Positions 1 to 14,491 are shown, counted from the first letter of the stretch. The stretch is 64,000 bases of DNA from Paulownia fortunei (GCA_019321725.1 CM033123.1:752960-816959), one strand, 5' to 3'. Numbers and translations are program-made. The notes: generated by a model from the sequence alone, not told the origin.

Positions 1-267
1 TCCTTTTTCGTATGCACAAAGTATAAAAATTTCAAGTCCTAGGAATTCAACAAAATTAAGAAGTACTCCCCGTTCCACAATTTTCAAAATGCATATAGGT
101 CTCTCAAAAAAATATCTACGATTTTTTTTTTTCCAAAAAAAAATACAATCTACAATAGAAAATTATTGTTGCTTACAGTGTGATAGACACAAAATTTGAA
201 CCATTTTTTAGCTTAAAATTTAAAAAATTGATTTTTAAACATCTATTGGTTCATGGAAAGAGTGTAC

Positions 268-308
268 AGCCCAGTTTATAGAATCGGGCCCGAATTCCGT
301 CCAGCCCA
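268..308. promoter_or_regulatory. Two site II-type elements (AGCCCA)
   Basis: AGCCCA occurs at 268-273 and 303-308 (TGGGCT on the other strand), with a GGGCCCG between them. Site II elements are common in promoters of plant genes active in proliferating cells. Here they lie 127-167 bases before the start codon of the OB-fold gene and just upstream of its E2F site and telo-box. Function is inferred from motif and position only. Confidence 0.4.
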
Positions 309-347
309 CATCTTTTAATTTTTCAAATCGTTGAAAGCAGCAAAATA

Positions 348-363
348 TTTTCCCGCGCCAAAA
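348..363. promoter_or_regulatory. Palindromic double E2F site
   Basis: TTTTCCCGCGCCAAAA contains the E2F consensus TTTSSCGC on both strands: TTTCCCGC at 349-356, and TTTGGCGC read on the minus strand at 355-362. It lies about 75 bases before the start codon. E2F sites of this kind drive G1/S and DNA-damage expression of plant replication and repair genes, which fits the ssDNA-binding protein predicted downstream. Binding itself is inferred. Confidence 0.65.
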
Positions 364-394
364 CAGTGTAAAAGCACGAACCCGCCATTTCAAC

Positions 395-402
395 TAGGGT
401 TT
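395..402. promoter_or_regulatory. Telo-box (TAGGGTTT)
   Basis: TAGGGTTT is the reverse complement of the telo-box AAACCCTA. It lies 33-40 bases before the start codon at 435, in the probable 5' leader. Telo-boxes often accompany site II and E2F motifs in genes for replication and translation, and all three are present here. Confidence 0.45.
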
Positions 403-434
403 CAAACTCCTTTCTCTCTCTAGATCTGAGTAAA

Positions 435-3400
435 ATGGACTCTCCGAATGATCAGGTGCTCGGCGACTTCATGACAGACAAAGAGACCACAGTAATGGAA
501 ATAGAACAATCAAATATTTCCGAAGAAGAGGAAAATGATCCATTTCTCAAATTCATCGACTACGCTAAATCGATTCTGTACCAGAATGCAGGTGAATTAG
601 AAGAAGATTCGATGCGTTCTCCGGGTTGGAGCTGGATCGCGAATCGGATTCTCAAAACTTGCGTCGCTTACTCGAGTGGTGTAACCCCTGCTATTCTCCT
701 TTCGGAGCTTTCTCTGGTATTCGTGTTTTACATTTTGTCTAAAGTGTTCTTAATGTTGATTAAGATTATTTGCTGTTTAGGAGTGTTTATATAGTTAGTT
801 TTGGATTTAAGAATTTAGGTTTTACTTGCGAAAAGTGATATTATGTGTGTATGGTTATGGGAGCTTTTATTAGTATCTGCCATTTACATTTTTATCATTT
901 CTTAATTTTGCTTAAGGTTTGTTGTTTATATCCTAATTATGGGCTTTAATTAAGGAAAACTAAATGATGTATGTAGCTATGTCTACAGGCCTTTCGGTGG
1001 TATCTAAATTTGCAATTTGCCATTTCTCAATTTTGCTGATATGTGTTTTTTTTTTTTTTAATGTTATAGGTATAATTACAAAAAAATTTAAATTGTGCAT
1101 GTTTTTTTTTGGCATCGAAGACTTACAATTTTTCCATTTTCTTAATTTTGTTTATGATTTTTGTTTTATAAAAGTGTTTATAATTATTTAATGAGTTAGA
1201 AAAATGAGGTTTTAGTTAAGAGTAAGTAATGTTGTATAGGTAACTAATCGAGGTACATTTCTGTATATCACAATGTCTTTGTTAATTAATTATGCAAGTT
1301 ACGATAGAGCTGCAAATGAATCTGTTTTAGTCTTTAGTTTTTTAGTTATTTGTTGTTCTGTGTTACCTTTTTTTTTGTGGTGAGTTTGCTTTGCCCAACT
1401 GCATGTTTGTCCAAATTTATATTGGAAATATTAAAGAAGATCGATGTGTTTCTGCTACCTTAAAAGGTAATCATCTCCTAATTTTGTATATTATCAAATG
1501 ATGCATTTACTCCTGCCTTCATGTATAGATGCTCAGCTTTTGTTGTTGTGATTTTTCATTTTTGATTTTTGTGGATGCCACTTTGAAGAGTTTTCCTTTT
1601 ATTTCAGGCTATTTTAAATTGAGGGAGTTCTATTAGCTAAATCAATTATGCCGTCACTGATTAATCTCTTTGAATTCCTAGTTTTCATTGAAATGTGAAG
1701 ATAATTTTGAGATTCATATCTGTAATGTCTCATGCACACATAACCAGAAATACACACATAATCTATCTCTTTGTGGCGGATGTGTGATACGTGTGTGGAT
1801 GCATGTATCCAGGCTTGGAATGAGCACAATAGAACTGGAGCTCCAAAAAAACAGTCAGATATTATTGCCAAGTTAAAGAAGAAGCACAAAAGAGCAAAGC
1901 TCCTGAACACCGTTACAATTGATTCAATATACGAGAAAAAGTTCTTATCATTGAGCAGTGTGATCGAAGCAGTTATAATTGATGCTTTTATTCTTCCAGG
2001 TATGATGCATGCCCTTTCAGTTTTGGTGAATTTAATTTGACTGGAACAATATGTTTGTGCCTGTTATCCACCAAAAAAGAAGTAATACAACTTATTTTAT
2101 GAGATAGCTCCATCTGCATTGGTTGTTTGGATTTAAGGATAAATACATGGTCTATATTGCATTTCACTAGCTTAGTTGACCATATTATGCTAAGTTGCTC
2201 TGTCTGGTGTTTGACTAGTTTGCCATTTTAATTATGTCATGAGAAATCTTGGTTGCTTCAGTTTGATTAAGTTGTAATTTATATGATAAATTTTACAGGA
2301 ACAAACATCTACATGCTCACTTTGGGAGATATTTGGAGCTCCAATACTATAGATCTATATCTTCACAGGAGGTAAAGAAAAAAGCACTGAGCTAATCCTA
2401 ACTTTTTATTATGATTCCAATTCATGAAGTTTAAAAATATATGCAGAAGTAACTGTTTGTGACATGCAATAGTGATCTGCCTCTGTTTCAAGTTGCTGTT
2501 CCTTGTAACCCCCCAAGTCCTGAATTACTCTTGTGAAATGTGATGCATTTGATTTTGTTTATTACCTTAAAGATATATTACTGTCATTTCTTACTCTCCA
2601 CAGTTGCATCTTGAAGGGATTAATCCATTTAACACTTAATTATGATCTATTGTATTTTTGTCTAATTAAGATAAAATGTAGACCAAAGCTATTCTAGACC
2701 TAGTTTTCTTTAGTTGGGTAGGCTGATTTGGGTGCTTGGTTAATTGTGTTACTCATTTCATTTTTAGATCCCCCTAAAAGTAGTTGATGCCTGATGGATT
2801 GGTTGGTCTTTGAGAAAACTGAGGTTCTCACCATTGTGTGACAAAATTTTCAGACTGGAAAAGAAGACAAATAAATAAAGTAGAAATATGTTGAAGCAAT
2901 ACTACAGTACTTAAGCAAATAGCTACATATAGTATGGGTTCTACAAGATACTATTTATTTGCATGAACTGTGACTATATGAATGATCTCACTTGCATTCT
3001 AAGGCAGGTTTTACAACATTGCTGATCCCAAAAAAGGGATTCTGAAGAAAGGCCGTGAAGTTCTCTTAACTGGGTGCTATCTTCGGGTTGCCACAGGGAG
3101 TTCAGGGTGCGCACGTCTTTTACCAACTGAATATTTTGTTGTACTGTTGGATGAGGTAGCTTTTAGCTCTCCATTCTTTCTCTCTTCTCAATGTTAAACA
3201 TGATCAACCCCTACTCAGTTTAGCAGTATGATATTTTCACTACATGTTTCTGAAGTTCTAATAACTAATTTATTATTCATCTGATGATCCTTGACAAAGT
3301 TCATTAGGTAGGAATAACAAGTAAAATCGATGTAGTTCTAGTATCCAGGGCTTTCAGAATCTAAACTCTGTAACTTGTCAGCTACATTTTTTAGTAGTCA

Positions 3401-6400
3401 ATGTCTAGTCTCATGCATTTCTCTCTAAGCATTACCATTAACAGTTTTCTAATGCAAATGTCTTACTAGCTTTTATTATTTTTTGATAAAGGATGAAGAT
3501 GATGATGCCATGCTTCTTGGAGCACAGTTTTGTTCTGATTCCTTTTCTTCAATTTCTCTTGACGCTGTAAAGGAAGGGACATCTTATTCATTGTATGCAA
3601 GGTATTATATTGCCAGTTCTTGTGTTTCTTTTGGCGCTGAACTGAACCAGTCCCAGTTGGTTTTTTCTCTGTTATTAGATAATCAGTTCAATCATGTCTT
3701 TTTATGTTGTAAAGTCTTTGAGACTATAATGTAGTATTATTTGTCTTCCTTTTGAGTTTTGAAAGTTTTCCTTTAGTTTTTTACCATGAAATGTTTAAGA
3801 AAGTGTGAGCAAATCATAATTTTACCTTAAAAATACAATTTAGTATGGCCAATAATGGTTCTTAACCTTTAATTGGTGATGATTGAACGAGCATTTTCCT
3901 AGTTACCAATGAAATTGCTACTTTTGCAGTATTATGTTATATTTCCTATGACATGTAATCCCCTTGTTCTCAATTGCGGACAGAATTGAACATATAGGAC
4001 CGCTGGAAGTTCAGGGTAAATATGGCAGTTTACGGAGGAAACAAATTACTCTTGTTGATAATGATGGTATGAGACTCAATTTTTTACTCTGGGGAGAGCA
4101 GGCCCTGGTTGCCAACCTCTTCAGGTATGATTACTAATGAGTTGATCCTTGCTAGTTATTTTTTAATTTTTTTCTATTTTTGTTTGTCCATTGGCTTGTT
4201 TTTTCCCTTTTTTGATTGTCATACATGCATGTTTCCTCTCACTTCATGCAGTGTGGGAAGTATGCTTGCCCTTGATAGGCCTTTTATTTCAAGTGCTATA
4301 GATAGTTCTCTCGAATTATGCAATGAAATTTGCCTGGAATATGGTAGTGCAACCCATTTATATTTGGTGCCTCTTCTTCTACACAAAGAACAAGTAAGAG
4401 ATGAATCATTGATGACTTTATTTTAAAGATGCTTTCTTAAGAGTGTATATGTAACAAATAACTCATGGGTTTATCAGGTATGCGTAGCATTAACGCAGAA
4501 CCATTATCAAGGATCAAGGCTATTGACTGCCTCAAATCATTCATGCATAGTTTCACAAGTGACATTACCTTGTGATTCTCAAGGGTCCATTGACTTTAGC
4601 AATTACCCATTTCGAGTAAGCTCTCTCCATCTGATAAAAAGCTACATAATTAGTTACCAATCATTGGATCATGTTTATAAGAAATTCATCATTCATGCAG
4701 ATTTGTTAACTCTTAGCATTGAGTCCTTGGCTTGAAACCTGAAGTAAATCAATGAGACAATAATATTTTGGATTTATGTCCATCTCATCAACATTCCAAC
4801 AAGCCTTGAAAATTGATAATAAATATTGCAACCTTTGTTCAGAAGAGAAAAATCCAAATTGCTTTCTTCTATTTGAAAGTTTAATTACTAAAGATGATAA
4901 TTTAATGCTTTTAAAATCTGTTGATTGACTAATTAAACGGGGTAATCCATCTAAGTATTGATGATGTTAGAACATGGTCTTGACACCAACACGATCAGTT
5001 TCACATATACCAGAACTAAGGTAACAACTTTTACTATACAATTGAGCTTTAGAGCATCCATAGTCAGGCATAGACATCAAGTCCTTTCCCCTGCACAGTT
5101 ACCCTAGTCCCTATACTTGAGGTTATTGAGGCTTATTGCTCCCTTGTTTTTTCTTTTATCCCAAAGATAGCTGTAATGCTCTTAACTTGGTCAAACTTAC
5201 CATTTAAGCGAACCCTTCAATTATCTGTTCTTACTTTTATTGTTAGTGAGTCAAGATTCTTCTGCATATGCTAGCACAAACTTTGACTTCATTCTTATTT
5301 TAAAAATTTTATTAACCTTTTCCATATTTGAAGTCTTGCAGTCATATGTTGTTGATCTTCGTGACAAGATGACTGGCATTAGCCTCTATGGTAACGTTAC
5401 AGACATAAGAGCAGCAGAGGGCATGTTTTCTTTGAGGATTGAAGATTCAACTGGAGCAATCTGGGCAAAGCTACATTTTGTTAGATCTTGGTAAAAATGT
5501 TGGCAATTAACCTGCATAAGCTATATATAGTTATGCCTCTTATACTTTGATAATGTTGGGAGAAGAAACGTTTATCTATTATTATAAGATATATTTATTA
5601 TAAAACCTGATAATTTTAATGCTTAGAAGGTCTGTTTATGTCTACAAGGTGTAAAATGATATGTACAGCCAATTTCATTTTAAGTCCAAAAGAAAGGAAT
5701 GCATTCATATATTAAAGGAAAAAAGAATTATGCGTTGAGTAAATTCTTTTTTCTTTCCCAATATAGCGAATGATTTTTTTTTTTCACAAAATAATAGATA
5801 GGACTTCTAATATCCTTTTGATAGCAAAAAATTGCTTGTGCACATGAAGAGGAATATGAGCCTAGAATCATATCAGTAATCAAATATTTGTAGTCTTTAA
5901 GTTTTCTAAATTTCCAATAATTTGATCATTCTTTCACAGGAAAGCAAAGCACCACACAGAGAGAGGCTTTGTCAAGCTTCTAGGGCTCATGTGGTGCTGT
6001 ATATAGAAAAAAGGACCTTTTGGAATTGGGGGTGGAAGGATTAGGGGAAGGATGAAGAGATTTCTGGTGTGGTTAATGTTTTACATTTAAACAAAGAAGA
6101 TTGTGACTCTAAAAGGTGTGGTTTAAATGATTAGTAGACTTACATAGATGTTTCTGTACTGAAATTCCTTTTATAGCTTATGCATATGGAAATTCTTTCG
6201 AGAGACAAATGAAGCATTGGCTATAAGAAATGATAAGTTTGAGATATGGAAGTTCCTAAAAACATTTTGGGGATCACAATTTTATAAGATATTGATTTTA
6301 AACAGTTTGGTTGTATGCTTATCTGCATAACTTTGAAGGCAAGTGAGATGTTCTGACCTAATTTAAACTTAAATTGTCCTTTAGGTCACTGGGGAGATTA

Positions 6401-7985
6401 GGGATAGGCCATACTGTCCACCTATCTGGTTTAAGCTCTTCGCTGACTCCACGAAAAAGGTAACCATGCTCACATATAAGCTTCATTTTATCATGCAAAC
6501 CAGTGCTGTGGAGTACTAAATTATTTATGTGAGAAATTTTTCTCTGAGTTTTCATATTCTGTGTTGAGACTTCCTGTCTTTTTCTTCTTCTTTTTTTCAA
6601 TTTTTTATACATTTATTGAGCAATTGAGCATTTCAGCACTTCCGATTATTGCAGCCTTGAATTATCATGGTATGAGAATGGCACTGGATCATCATTCTTC
6701 AATTTGAGTTGCCTGCCGGCTTTCCTCAATACCTCTTGTCTTCACAGATTATTGTGTCTTTCTGATCTATCCATCCAAACAAGCGGTGCACAGGTATGTT
6801 TCCTTCACTTGCATTTCACAATCATCAATTCCCAGTAAACTTGTTTTAGTGTTTTAACGTGCTTCCTTTTCTTTTCTTCTTTAATGTTCTTTTTTTTGGC
6901 TCCCTCTTTCCGTTGGGGTGGAGGAGGTTGAGGTATGGGCATTTGCCTGGCAATAACTAACTCCTACATAACTGGTCTTAAATTTGCTTACTTGTCTGTC
7001 TTTCCTTTCATTCCTATTTTATCTTGACTTGCCAATGTTCATGTCATCAGAGCATATTACATTTCCAGACAACCTTTACAATTAAGAAATTTTGACGCAA
7101 AGACAAACAATTTTACACATAAAATTTCATATCTTATTGCTAGTTAATATAGGTAAGCTATGAAAATAATGATGCATGATTTTGGTGATATCCTAGTTTC
7201 TTATACGTAACACGGTTTTGATAAGGCATTTACCAATATCTCCAGGTTTTTAATTTGTATTCTTGCATAGATAGTGGTTACCTTGCCGTACTTTTATCTT
7301 GGTTTGTATATTTTAATTTTATCTCAATTTCCCAATAATATCTCAGGTATGTCGAGTATGGCTGGATCAGATTGAACATTGTCATGTAGATACAAGATTT
7401 ATGCATACCCTTTGTGGTCATCTTATTGACAAGGCACCTAGTGGAGATCTTGAATGCAAATTCTGCCATATTATTTGCAATGCTGAAGTAGAACGTACCT
7501 TCCATTTAAAAATTACTCTTGCAGATGACACAGCAAAGGTTTTTGCTTGGTGTATTGGTCAGACTGCTGCCGAGTTGCTACAAATATCTCCAGATGAGTT
7601 CTATGAACTACCCGAGGTAAGGAGAAATCAATGTAAAAGCCTATAACCACCAAATAACAATTAGGAATCGAGTATATTTATCTGTATCTATTTAGTTTTT
7701 TTTGTGAGGAGCACCCCGAGCTTGTCCGCCTACATGTACTTTACTAGTAAGCTCAAAAGGGCTTACGACTAGAATTTTACAGAGGTAGTGGAAATTGGTT
7801 CGCTTTCTGATAATTGCTTCCTTGGAATTGTTCAGGAAGAACAAATCATGTATCCATCTTCACTTGAGCATGAAAAGTTTATTGTAGCAATTGCGAACTG
7901 CACAAGGCAGGACAGTGGAGGATTTCTGGAGCAAGATCATGACATGGTTGACTGGGAAGTCACTCGCGCAATCAAGTGTGAATGA
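435..7985 (+). CDS. OB-fold single-stranded DNA-binding protein (RADX/shieldin-2/RPA1-like)
   Basis: Thirteen exons were read by eye: 435-716, 1813-1999, 2299-2371, 3008-3155, 3492-3601, 3984-4124, 4252-4393, 4478-4615, 5342-5490, 6385-6459, 6637-6793, 7347-7616 and 7836-7985. All have GT-AG ends and the sum closes in frame at 673 residues. The first 60 residues are acidic and followed by SPGWSWIANRILKTC. Segments such as ITLVDNDGMRLNFLLWGEQA (about 290-309) and GMFSLRIEDSTGAIWAKLHF (about 433-452) look like OB-fold strands. Residues 535-624 form a further OB fold with an inserted zinc ribbon, H554-x2-C557-x13-C571-x2-C574. The x13 spacing and final CxxC match RPA70 DBD-C. This layout is known from RPA1-related proteins (RADX, MEIOB, shieldin subunit 2), which act on ssDNA in nuclear repair or replication. 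Which of these it belongs to is not settled. The promoter E2F and telo-box elements fit a replication or repair role. The start codon is the first ATG of the long acidic first exon. Confidence 0.75.
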
Positions 7986-8712
7986 ATTGTAATTGGTTGT
8001 AATGGGCTTTTTTCTTGATAGGTATACATATGTGAATTATTACTGAATGAAAAATATATTTACAAATTAATGATGCGGCCACAAGTGGAAGAAAGGATCC
8101 TCTCCAATAAAAGTTGTATTTGGAGAGCCCATTATTTGACATTATTCGGATGATTAACACATCATCCAAGGTGGGGTGGAAACATGGATTATGCACCCAT
8201 CGATCATTCAAGTATGTAATGTATCTCTTCATTCTAAACTGAAGTGGAGGGTATCTCAATCTGGAAGAAAGGCTGTATCTTTCCAACCATCATTACGATT
8301 TTTTAGTAATATTTTATCAACTCTTTTTGAGAGAACGTAGTCAGATTGTTTCAATCATTCATCCAGCATTCTTTTTTTTACGCCTCAGAATCAATACATT
8401 TCCACTCATGCCTTAAAATTATAAGAGATGCATATTCCCAAGAAGGAATCGTTAGAAGAAAAATCAGGTCGCTCTCCTCTATTGCTGTTCCATTTCGTTA
8501 TAGTTCTACTTTAGGAAAGGTTCAAAGTTAAACCAACCTTGGCAAGCGTTTTTAATCTCTTCCATAATATGCACACGGACTAAAAGTTAAATGAACCAAA
8601 ACTGGGTCACCTTAAGAAACTGGTCTTACAAGAAATCTTTGAAAAAAGGCTTTGCAAAGACCATAAAGCTTAAGAGAGAACTCTTCAAATTATGTGCAGC
8701 TGGATGTCAGTT
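7986..8712. other. Convergent 3' flanks between two genes
   Basis: This stretch separates the tail-to-tail OB-fold and ALDH22A1 genes and probably holds both 3' UTRs and polyadenylation sites. Short open frames here show no family resemblance. No repeat or RNA gene was recognised. Confidence 0.5.
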
Positions 8713-11700
8713 TTAGTCTGTTCTTTTACTGTTCTTAGAAGTGTTGGGTTCAGAAAGGGTTTTCAGAACGTCCACCAATGCCCGCACGCGGTCCCAGACA
8801 TTTAACCCATACAGTGCTTCCACAAGTGATTTCTGAAACTCGAAGCCATTCTCCGATATGGGATACTGTATATTAGCAGAGAGAGAGATGTCAACATGAG
8901 ACCAAAACATCAACTTTTCAAGAAACAGGCTTCTGAATCTAACCTGAATAGGCTTTGGTATCTTAGTTTTGATGAGTGGCCACCATCTGTCCTCCACTAC
9001 AGATTTAACAAGACAGCAAGCTCGCAACCCTTCTACACCAGCAAATCTTCCAAATCCACTATCTTTCACACCACCAAATGGAAGGGACTGCAACACATGA
9101 AGAGATGATGTGCAATCAAGCACATAAAATACATAGGATTGCCCTTTAAACCAAGTCATCAATTTTCAAACACCCCCACCCCAAAACACACACACACACA
9201 CAACCAACAAAAGAAAACAGAAAAGGAAAAATATTGGTGAGAGTTTATATTTGTGGATCCTTTCTTTATAACTTAATGTAATCACCTATAGTGTTGGATT
9301 ACCTGACACATGTAGGTTGATGCAAAATCATTAATTGCAGAAACTCCACAGTGTAACTGAGAAGCTATTTCTTTGGCTCGACGCTGGCTGCCTGAAAATA
9401 CAGCACATCCAAGCCCATACTTTGAGTCATTTGCAAGTTTGACTGCCTCTTCATCAGTACTAAATTTCATTATTGGCATAATTGGTCCAAAAGCCTGCAT
9501 GTGAAATAAGATTTTAAAATGCATCAACAGACTTCTATTTCAGCAAGTTCAAGCACTAACTACTATGAAAATATAGTAAATACCTCCTCTTGCATCAATT
9601 TCATAGTGTGGTTAACATTTACAATTACAGTAGGAGGGAAGTATTGATCAACGGCTCCTTCACCAATATTCCCAACACTTCCTCGACCAACAATTTCAGC
9701 TCCTTTGTCAAGGGCGTCATTTACCAGACTCTGAAGCTTTTCAGAATGCTCTTGCATGCATATGGCTCCCATGTCGTACTTTCCAACAAGCGGAGGGCCC
9801 TGCAAAAGATAGTCCATCATGCATACGAATCTAATTATTTAAGTTAATGAACTTAAAGGTCATATCTTGATTCTCCATCTATGTGCTTTAGTTTCTCTAC
9901 AACTGCCTAATACTTTGGCAGATGCCAGATAAGAGAATACACCAAGATGCAATCTCAAAATTCAAAATGAGAGTTGGGAGAGACACATCATAACCTGATA
10001 GTGTTAGCACAAGACATTGAGGAATGACATTCCACTGAGCAGTGCTCCACACATAAGATTTAGATGGCTTCTGCACTTGGGTGATATAAGCCAAAATGCA
10101 AGGTTAAGCCTCACAATCACTAACTCTTCCTCATAATCCAACTATGTCACTATATCTAATTGCATATTACTACTCCAGTTGCATATTTTCCCCCACAAGA
10201 TCTGCCCTGTTTTACGTGCCATTTGGCTTCACAAAATTAGAAGTGAAGTAAAAAATTTGTGGCTTTTGCACAGTGCTAATTCAGAAGTCAACTATCAGGA
10301 ATGAAAATCAGGTAAATGCTAACCACCAAGTTCAAGCGAGCAGCCAGATTTTGATTACAAAGCCAAGGAAATTCACATACTTAAGACTGTATAAAATAAA
10401 TATAGAACTTACAGCAGTAACAGATTTTACAATTCTGACAACTTCAGCAACAAAGGAGGAATAAATGTCTTTGTGAACATAAAACCTCTCAGCCCCAGCA
10501 CAATTTTGCCCACTTGATTGCAGAGCACCCCTTACAGCAATTTGAGCAACCTACAAAACTTATAATTCATCAGACTCCTGCAAACTACAAGTAGAGGTTC
10601 AGAGTATTCAAATTATTGTTAACATTAAATACTTCGATGTAGGCTAATGCTAACTGTTTTTCATACATGCGGCACATCAACATCTTCACAGACAATAAAG
10701 GCATCTTTTCCACCAAGCTCAAGAGTAACTGGTATCAATGTGTCTGCAGCATTCCTCATTATCTGCAATATCAAGCACAAATGACAATTGTGCCAAGGAA
10801 AGTTAGAATCAGTAGTTTTATGCAGGATTATCTGGCTAAATGAATAGAAGTAAATTTTCCTAAGGTTTCATTCAATAACAATTTTTGAGCTCAAGAGAAA
10901 ACCCTGACCATTTTACCCACACCAGGTGATCCAACAAATATAATTTTGTCAACTGAAGACACCAAGGCTTCTCCTGTCTCTGCAAACCTGGCAGGAAATT
11001 GAAATTCATGTAAAATTAACCAAGACAAGCTTGTGGTAGAAAAACTAAGGCATAAAAGCATACCCTGTTATAACTTCAACCAGATTTTCTGGAGCTCCTA
11101 CAGCAGAAAGGGCAGCCTGGATTATACGCAAATAGAAACATCCTGACCAACTTGCGTGTTCTGAAACCTGCAGCAGAAGAAATGCTGATCCTCATAGCAA
11201 AGACTTAGATAAGGATATTTCACACCATCAATCTTGCAATTAGCTCTGTTCCAACATAGAATAAACACTATATGTGGATATCAATTTATAGAAGTAATGC
11301 TGTAGGTTAAAAAGGTAAATTTTTGTGCAGGTAATTAAGAAAGCATTAGATCAAACTTTTGACATCAGGATGGGGACTAGGTGGATAGAATCCATTATGA
11401 AATTTAAACTAATTAATGAAGTATAAGAATTGAAAGTCTGGAAGAAACTCATGAACCATAGGAGGCACTTTTGAATTTGAACTTTCAATGGACTGAGCAT
11501 AAATATGATTATTGCAGTCAGCCATTAAAGTGAAACTCTTTAACCATTACCTAATGAAGTCAATGCCCTCCATTGGGATGTTGGAGCCTATTATGATTTT
11601 GTGACTTATTATTATACAAGGAATGCCACACCTGAGACCTTGTAAACAAAAGTAGTAGATTCCTGGATGATATCTAGGTAATGCTTCAAAAGAAAAAGTC

Positions 11701-14454
11701 CGAACCTTAATACGAGCATGCAAATAACAGTCAGAAGATGTAACAATACTTGAGAAATTGAGAATATGCGATATAGAAAAATTTATTCTTCCAGAAAGAT
11801 AAAATACCTTAACCACAATGCTGTTCCCTGAGAACACTGCTGCCAGCATTGGATTAAATATGTTGTGAAATGGATAGTTCCACGAAACAATGGCCCCAAT
11901 AACACCAAGAGGATGAAATTCCACTTTGGCTGTCTTGTGAAGCATTGATCTTCCACATGACCTGCATTATAAGGTAACAATGATCAACGCAAATTGATCG
12001 TCTAGGCAGCATTTGGTGGGACATGCAAACCAGAACTCAAGTTATTCAGAAGAATGATTCCTCAAATGCAATTTGGCCACATCAAGAAAATATATAAGAG
12101 TTTGATTATAGAAACAAATATGTGTGGATCTAAACTATAAGCATGCAGCTTAAGTTACAGTTCAAGGCAAAGGAGGTTTTAACTCCTGGTTGTCATTGAG
12201 TGAGATAATGAAGAATGCAATAGGACCTTAACTTTACGCTCACGTAGACCTGAATCAGCACTAATAGAACGCATTATTGTAGTTGAAGCATCACAACAAT
12301 TTCCATTACATGACAAGCATCAATGGATTTTAGCAAACTCACAAAGTCAAGCAAGAAAAAGAGATCAGCATAAAGCAGTGAAATGACTTTATGCAAGTTC
12401 AAATACTTCATTGTAACAGAAAGAGTTAAATTAACAGATTATGACCCAAGAAAGCATGAAATAATAGAAAAAAAAAGTACCTGTATTCAGGTTTTAGCCA
12501 CTTTTCACCCTCAGAAAGAAGCCAAGTGATTTTCTCACAGGTTGTCATAATTTCTCCCAAAGAAGCATCAACCATGGTCTTTCCAGTATCACGTGAAGAA
12601 ACTCTAATAAAGTGGCACATCTGTAAGCAATAAACTACATCCCACATAATATAGAAATAGAGAATAAGGAAGAGTAGATATTATGCAATCAGAATTTTGA
12701 ATTTTGACTTGCATGAGAGAAAAGGTGAAAATAGAAAGAGAAAAATATAGTGCAAGAAATGAGAGCTATTCAATCTTCTCTAGGCCTAACAAAGTCACAG
12801 TCAACATCATGTCCTATATGAATCAAGATATAAATATGCAACTTTTCTACACAACTGAAATAACTTCCTCATGCTATTCTCAGTTATGCACTTACATGCA
12901 TACATTATGACAAAGTTACTTAACATATCAAGACCTTACACTTCCAACTTCATAGTCCTCACACCAATATGACTTTAGTTCTAATCATTTTTTAGAGGTG
13001 GTCACCTGAACAAGTTTAATGAAATTGTTTGTCTAAAATAAATGAAGTTATCCTTTTTACACTATCAGTAAATGTCAGTAAATGTTGGCAGGAAGGAGTC
13101 CTTACTCGCATATAAGCTCCTGGTGTTCAATGATGTACTTCAGAAGTATCCTTAGAAACTGGCGCCTTTGCTTGAAGCTACTTTTTGCCCATACCGTTTG
13201 AGCCTTCCTTGCCTGTGCTACACGCTCCTTTACCTAAGCATAGTTCTTGACTTTGTCAGTTTTGGTGAAAAGCTCATTATGCTAATAATGCGCTTGCAAG
13301 GTTTTATACATCTAACCAAGAATACAAATGGAATCCAGTAAGCAGAGCAAATTTCATTCTTCAAATGGAAGGCTTAAAAGTTTACACAAATACCAGCGCT
13401 GAATTCCTTTGCTATATGGCTCAACTTCAAGATAGCAGACTTCATGTTGGAACTTGACATCACTCCAGAGTATGAGTTTTCAAGTAAATTATCACAAGTT
13501 TGATTGGGAACTGATCTCAATAAAATGAACAGTTATTTGAGCTATTTGATAACATCAGTCAAAGTAGTCTACTGAAAACCAAACCAATTTTGTCCAGTTC
13601 AATTAGGGATTTTGGTAGAATGCGTTCAAAACCCAACAGTTCAAATTAAACAATGAGAATGTAAGAGATTATGTGGATGGAAGGTGTCTCAATTGTATAT
13701 TAAGTCTATACAATCAACACTATCCAGCAAAAACTAACCTCATCAGGTTTCAATGCAGGGAAGTAGCCCAGGTATTTCATTGTTGCAGGCTCATAGCATT
13801 GGACTTTATCTGTCTGTCTTCGAGAAGGTATCTGCAAGAAATTCCCAATTCCAATATGAGAAACAAGAAGTTTGAAAGTGTACCATCACACCAGAAAATC
13901 ACTCAAACTTAACAACACAGAATGAGCACAAATAAACAGTATAGCATACTTATGAAAACCCAGAACTATATAATTCAAACACCATGGTGCTCTGGCAACA
14001 AACCCTTATGCAATGTAGATTTCACAATGTGATAAGATTTGAAGTAAAATAAATTCATTAATGGCAATAAACACATGTTGCTTCTTTTGTTTGTCACCAT
14101 TGTAACAAAAACATCACTGGATTACTGAGAGACTTTTTAGGTAGTGCTTGAGTATGGTGGAATTTTGGGGCTTCAATATATGATGTCTTTGCAGTGCTGC
14201 CCTCGAAAAAATTTTAAACAATGTTATTGTCACAAATTTTTGCAGTAACTCATATTTTCTGATATAAAAGATTCAGTAACTTTTATTTTCTGATCTGCAA
14301 GCCTCAGAAACTGAACAGATTTTCTTTGTTTCCCAAATATATAGGAAAATACTGAATCTATTGACAGTGAGAACGCCAAAAGGAAAATGAGATTACTAAA
14401 AATGGTAGATAAGAAAACACAATTAACACAGAATAAAAATAAAATTACTGAAAT

Positions 14455-14491
<37 letters not shown>

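Noticed and set aside
5939..6009. Possible extra exon of the OB-fold gene after an acceptor-like CACAG
   Set aside because: It runs into a stop within 22 codons. The exon at 6385-6459 joins in the correct phase and continues the protein.
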